NCBI GenBank assembly: GCA_024636225.1
Contig: JAGXHN010000037.1
Coordinates: 1-8,400 of the forward strand
Origin: Desulfuromonadaceae bacterium
GTDB taxonomy: Bacteria > Desulfobacterota > Desulfuromonadia > Desulfuromonadales > UBA2294
Reading direction: 5' to 3'
DNA: 8,400 bases
Position 1 is the first letter of the stretch; every line of letters begins with the position of its first letter. The notes under the pieces were generated by a model that worked only from the letters and a program-made list of their open reading frames with translations, made no database searches and had not been told where the DNA came from. Both the position numbers and the translations under genes were made by a program. Positions 6,327-8,400 of this stretch are shown here, in pieces.

Positions 6327-7150
6327 GATCTCACTCCTGATATTTGAGCCGATCTCGCTGGCGCTTTGTCATGCCATATCGAAAGAAAATCGAGCAGACT
6401 TTCCGGTGGTCTGATCTGCAGATCAGCGGACGTTTCTCTCGATTCGTTGCTCACCAGAACACCAAGACCTCTCCCCTTAAGCATCACAAACCCATCCTCA
6501 TCGGTGAGATCGTCACCAAGAAATGCAATCGGTTCTTCAGGTTCGCTCTCTGCAAGAATTGAATTAATGGCTGTCCCCTTGTTCCTCCCCGGACAGCGAA
6601 GCTCCAATCCGCCGTTGAAAGGGTGGAGCTCAAGACCGCCCTTTGCTGCAATCGGTTCCCAGCATGTAGAAACCGACTCACGCAACGTTTTTATCTGGTC
6701 ATCCAATAGCCCCCGCCAGTGAATCGCAAACGAGGCCGGTTTTCTTTCACAAAAAGAGTCAAACCCCTGATCTTTCATGCAGATGTCGGCACTTTCTAAA
6801 GCGTCGATAGCCCGAGCAGGAAGATCGACTGCAGACCTGCAGCCGGAAGAATCGAGCCTTTCCCAACCATGACACCCCCATATTTCCGGTGCGGGATCGA
6901 GGCCAAGGAGCGGCAGTAGATCATCAATGGCTCGACCGGAAATAATCACCAGTTGAGTCTGCGTATCGTGGCGGATCTGGGTCAAAAGTTCCCGAACACC
7001 CGGATAAGGAAAGGCCGCAGATCTTTCTACCTGAAACGGGGCCAGAGTCCCGTCATAATCGAGCAGCAACAGTGCTTTTTGACTCGCCGCAAGTTTCTGC
7101 CAGAAATCATCAAGCCGTCTGTCTATTTCGGTGGTATGGGATGAGATCAT
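6323..7150 (-). CDS. otsB: Trehalose-6-phosphate phosphatase
   Basis: This 275-residue HAD-superfamily phosphatase removes phosphate from trehalose-6-phosphate to give free trehalose. HAD motifs in order are LLDYDGTLAPF (nucleophile D31, acid/base D33), IISGR (69-73), the family-specific GCHGWE (92-97), ERKPASFAIHWR (135-146), LELHPFNGGLELRCPGRNKG (173-192, K191) and FLGDDLTDEDGF (210-221; D213, D214, D217 for magnesium). Length and motif order are normal for OtsB, with no fusion to the synthase. The ATG at 7150 has no clear Shine-Dalgarno sequence (TCAGTGA precedes it), yet no internal Met fits better before the DYDGT motif. The stop overlaps the otsA start by four bases, so the two are translationally coupled. 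The last 15 residues are not conserved-looking and encode the otsA ribosome binding site. Confidence 0.96.
   Translation of the reverse strand: MISSHTTEIDRRLDDFWQKLAASQKALLLLDYDGTLAPFQVERSAAFPYPGVRELLTQIRHDTQTQLVIISGRAIDDLLPLLGLDPAPEIWGCHGWERLDSSGCRSAVDLPARAIDALESADICMKDQGFDSFCERKPASFAIHWRGLLDDQIKTLRESVSTCWEPIAAKGGLELHPFNGGLELRCPGRNKGTAINSILAESEPEEPIAFLGDDLTDEDGFVMLKGRGLGVLVSNESRETSADLQIRPPESLLDFLSIWHDKAPARSAQISGVRS
6334..6338 (-). promoter_or_regulatory. Shine-Dalgarno site of otsA inside the otsB 3' end
   Basis: AGGAG on the minus strand lies seven bases before the otsA ATG at 6326, within the last codons of otsB. Together with the ATGA overlap this indicates coupled translation of the phosphatase and the synthase. 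Confidence 0.7.
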
Positions 7151-7217
7151 TCACTGAATGTATCATAAATCGTTGACATGAAAAGAGTGCTGCAAAGAAA
7201 GGGGGTTCAGATCCGGA
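7151..7217. other. 67-base gap between membrane protein gene and otsB
   Basis: The interval has no hairpin followed by a T-run, so no terminator for the membrane protein gene is visible and read-through into otsB is possible. A TATGAT box (minus strand, 7167-7162) resembles a -10 element but has no good -35 and would leave a leader of only a few bases before the otsB ATG. No convincing promoter is called. Confidence 0.4.
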
Positions 7218-8315
7218 TTACAGTCTGCTGCTACCGGTCGGCGGTGGCGCCTCTTCCATCGGAGCAGGAACGGGTGGCATCGGGGCAGGAATAGAGTGCG
7301 ATCCTGCGGTTACGTCGAATCGAGACAGGCCGATAAGCTGGCCGGAATCGGTGATCACCTGGACCTGCCAGCGGCCAACCGGATCAGCCGGAAAGTTGCG
7401 CTTGTGCGTCCAGGCACGATATCCCTCTTTACGTCCGCCGGTAATCTTGAGGGTGATGCGGTCGACCTCCACACCATTCTGCAGCCAGACATGATGGATC
7501 TGTTCATTGAGTCCACGCGGGGCGCGAACGGCAGTCAGGGCATACAGTCCTATCTGATGCAGAGCAGTGGCATCAATCTGATTGAGGCTGGCGACAGAGG
7601 TGCGCTCCTGAGGATCAATCTGTTGCGACAACGAGATCTCAACGAGTCGCAGTGTGGCCGGAGGGACCCAACTGCGCCCCTGCCAGAGACCGGTGGCGAG
7701 CATCACCAGCATCAGAATCAGTAAGGGGCGTCTCCACCAGCGGTCGTTCAGCAACAGCTTTCCCAGACTCGGGAGACTGAACAAAAGCGACATCAGCAGG
7801 GCAAGGGCCAGACTCTGTCGGGTGGTAAGTTGCAGGATCAGCGGCAAAACCACCAGTAAAACGGCAAAAAGAGACAAGGTATGGTAGATGATAAAGAGAG
7901 AACGACGGGGCGCGAGATGTTTATAATAGAGCGGATCGATCACTGAAATCAACGCGCAGAGGAGCAACAGAATGGTAAAGACCACCTGACCGTGATTCCA
8001 GCTGGTAACAACAAGAAAAAAAGGGAGGACAAAAAAGAGGCTTTCCTGCTGCACCATCTGGGTAGCATATCGCATCAGTGTAGGCGGAAGATCAAAGCCG
8101 AAACGCCGCAGGAGCCCGGCCCGAAGCCAGTTCTCCAGCACCAGCCAGACCCAGCTCGACAACATCAGCAAGGCAATAATCTGGGCGTACGATTCACGCC
8201 TTTCAACCAGTAAAAAACTGGCCACGCCGGAGGCAAATCCGAATAATGCCATCAGACCGGAATGTCGCTCGAAAAGATCAACCAGACGCGAGAAAAGAGA
8301 ATTCAGAAATGCCAT
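7218..8315 (-). CDS. Polytopic membrane protein with C-terminal DUF2914-like domain (DUF5924/DUF2914 type)
   Basis: This 365-residue protein starts at the ATG at 8315. The N-terminal two thirds are strongly hydrophobic, with likely membrane segments near 20-38, 44-64, 91-107, 110-128, 139-163, 168-188 and 197-211. Basic loops such as RRFGFD and NDRWWRR lie between them. Residues about 224-337 are a soluble beta-rich domain with the marks of DUF2914: IHHVWLQNG (273-281), YRAWTHKR (299-306) and GRWQVQVITDSGQLIG (314-329). The domain is followed by a Pro/Ala-rich tail (IPAPMPPVPAPM and AAP-like turns) of about 25 residues. The combination suggests the DUF5924 plus DUF2914 arrangement; its biochemical role is not known to me, and the soluble domain may face the periplasm. 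It lies 67 bases upstream of otsB on the same strand, so a link to the trehalose genes is possible but unproven. An in-frame TTG at 8321 is an alternative start; no clear ribosome site precedes either. Confidence 0.85.
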   Translation of the reverse strand: MAFLNSLFSRLVDLFERHSGLMALFGFASGVASFLLVERRESYAQIIALLMLSSWVWLVLENWLRAGLLRRFGFDLPPTLMRYATQMVQQESLFFVLPFFLVVTSWNHGQVVFTILLLLCALISVIDPLYYKHLAPRRSLFIIYHTLSLFAVLLVVLPLILQLTTRQSLALALLMSLLFSLPSLGKLLLNDRWWRRPLLILMLVMLATGLWQGRSWVPPATLRLVEISLSQQIDPQERTSVASLNQIDATALHQIGLYALTAVRAPRGLNEQIHHVWLQNGVEVDRITLKITGGRKEGYRAWTHKRNFPADPVGRWQVQVITDSGQLIGLSRFDVTAGSHSIPAPMPPVPAPMEEAPPPTGSSRL

Positions 8316-8400
8316 AAGCAAAGAGTACTCATAAAGCTTAAATGCCTGTTAGACCGTACTTCTTTAAGTCATCTTTGTAAAGCGGCAAACGAGAGGTGAG
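8316..8400. other. Upstream region of the membrane protein gene
   Basis: No gene is seen. On the minus strand TTTACA (a 4 of 6 to 5 of 6 match to a -35 box) is present near 8375-8380, but the best hexamer 17 bases downstream (TACGGT) is a poor -10, so no promoter is called. The region probably contains the 5' leader of the membrane protein gene. Confidence 0.35.

Noticed and set aside
5895..6347. Long plus-strand open frame of 150 codons opposite otsA
   Set aside because: It is fully antisense to the highly conserved N-terminal half of OtsA, where codon structure explains the open frame.
7162..7167. TATGAT -10-like box before otsB on the minus strand
   Set aside because: There is no acceptable -35, and the implied start would leave an almost leaderless message; insufficient to call a promoter.
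7173..7178. Perfect TTGACA (-35-like) on the plus strand in the gap before otsB
   Set aside because: No -10 hexamer lies at 16-18 bases and no plus-strand gene follows, so it is taken as chance.

Overview
This 8.4 kb window reads almost entirely from the minus strand and is a typical bacterial chromosomal segment. It holds five well-supported genes of one carbohydrate theme (trehalose and alpha-glucoside metabolism), one polytopic membrane protein upstream of them, and a partial small gene at the low-coordinate edge. Codon use is even and moderately GC-rich. The intergenic repeats (degenerate 'CTTTGCGTTCT...GCCTTTAAAC' copies and a 'CATCCCCGA...TCGGGGATCCAG' palindrome) resemble repeats I associate with proteobacterial genomes, particularly the Desulfuromonas/Geobacter side of the former Deltaproteobacteria. 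That placement is an impression from the sequence, not a search result.

Layout in the direction of transcription (high to low coordinates): (1) 8315-7218, a membrane protein with about 6-7 helices and a C-terminal DUF2914-like domain; (2) 7150-6323, otsB, trehalose-6-phosphate phosphatase; (3) 6326-4866, otsA, trehalose-6-phosphate synthase, overlapping otsB by 4 bases (ATGA); (4) 4817-4047, a beta-phosphoglucomutase-type HAD enzyme; (5) 4050-1669, a GH65 alpha-glucoside phosphorylase, overlapping gene 4 by 4 bases (ATGA); (6) about 350 bases of repeat-rich non-coding DNA (1315-1668); (7) 1314-277, a ROK-family sugar kinase; (8) 207-1, the start of a small conserved protein that runs out of the window.

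The genes fit together. OtsA and OtsB make trehalose from nucleotide-sugar glucose and glucose-6-phosphate. The GH65 enzyme would split an alpha-glucoside, plausibly trehalose, with phosphate into beta-glucose-1-phosphate and glucose. The mutase turns beta-glucose-1-phosphate into glucose-6-phosphate, and the ROK kinase can phosphorylate the free glucose. The cluster therefore looks like a self-contained make-and-recover trehalose cycle with no transporter in view. The exact GH65 substrate (trehalose, kojibiose or another alpha-glucoside) cannot be fixed by reading.

No mobile element, CRISPR array, RNA gene or clearly novel defence-type system was seen. The points most worth a second look are the synthesis-plus-phosphorolysis gene set, the altered zinc/sugar motif of the ROK kinase, and the repeat mosaic that separates the kinase from the rest of the cluster.
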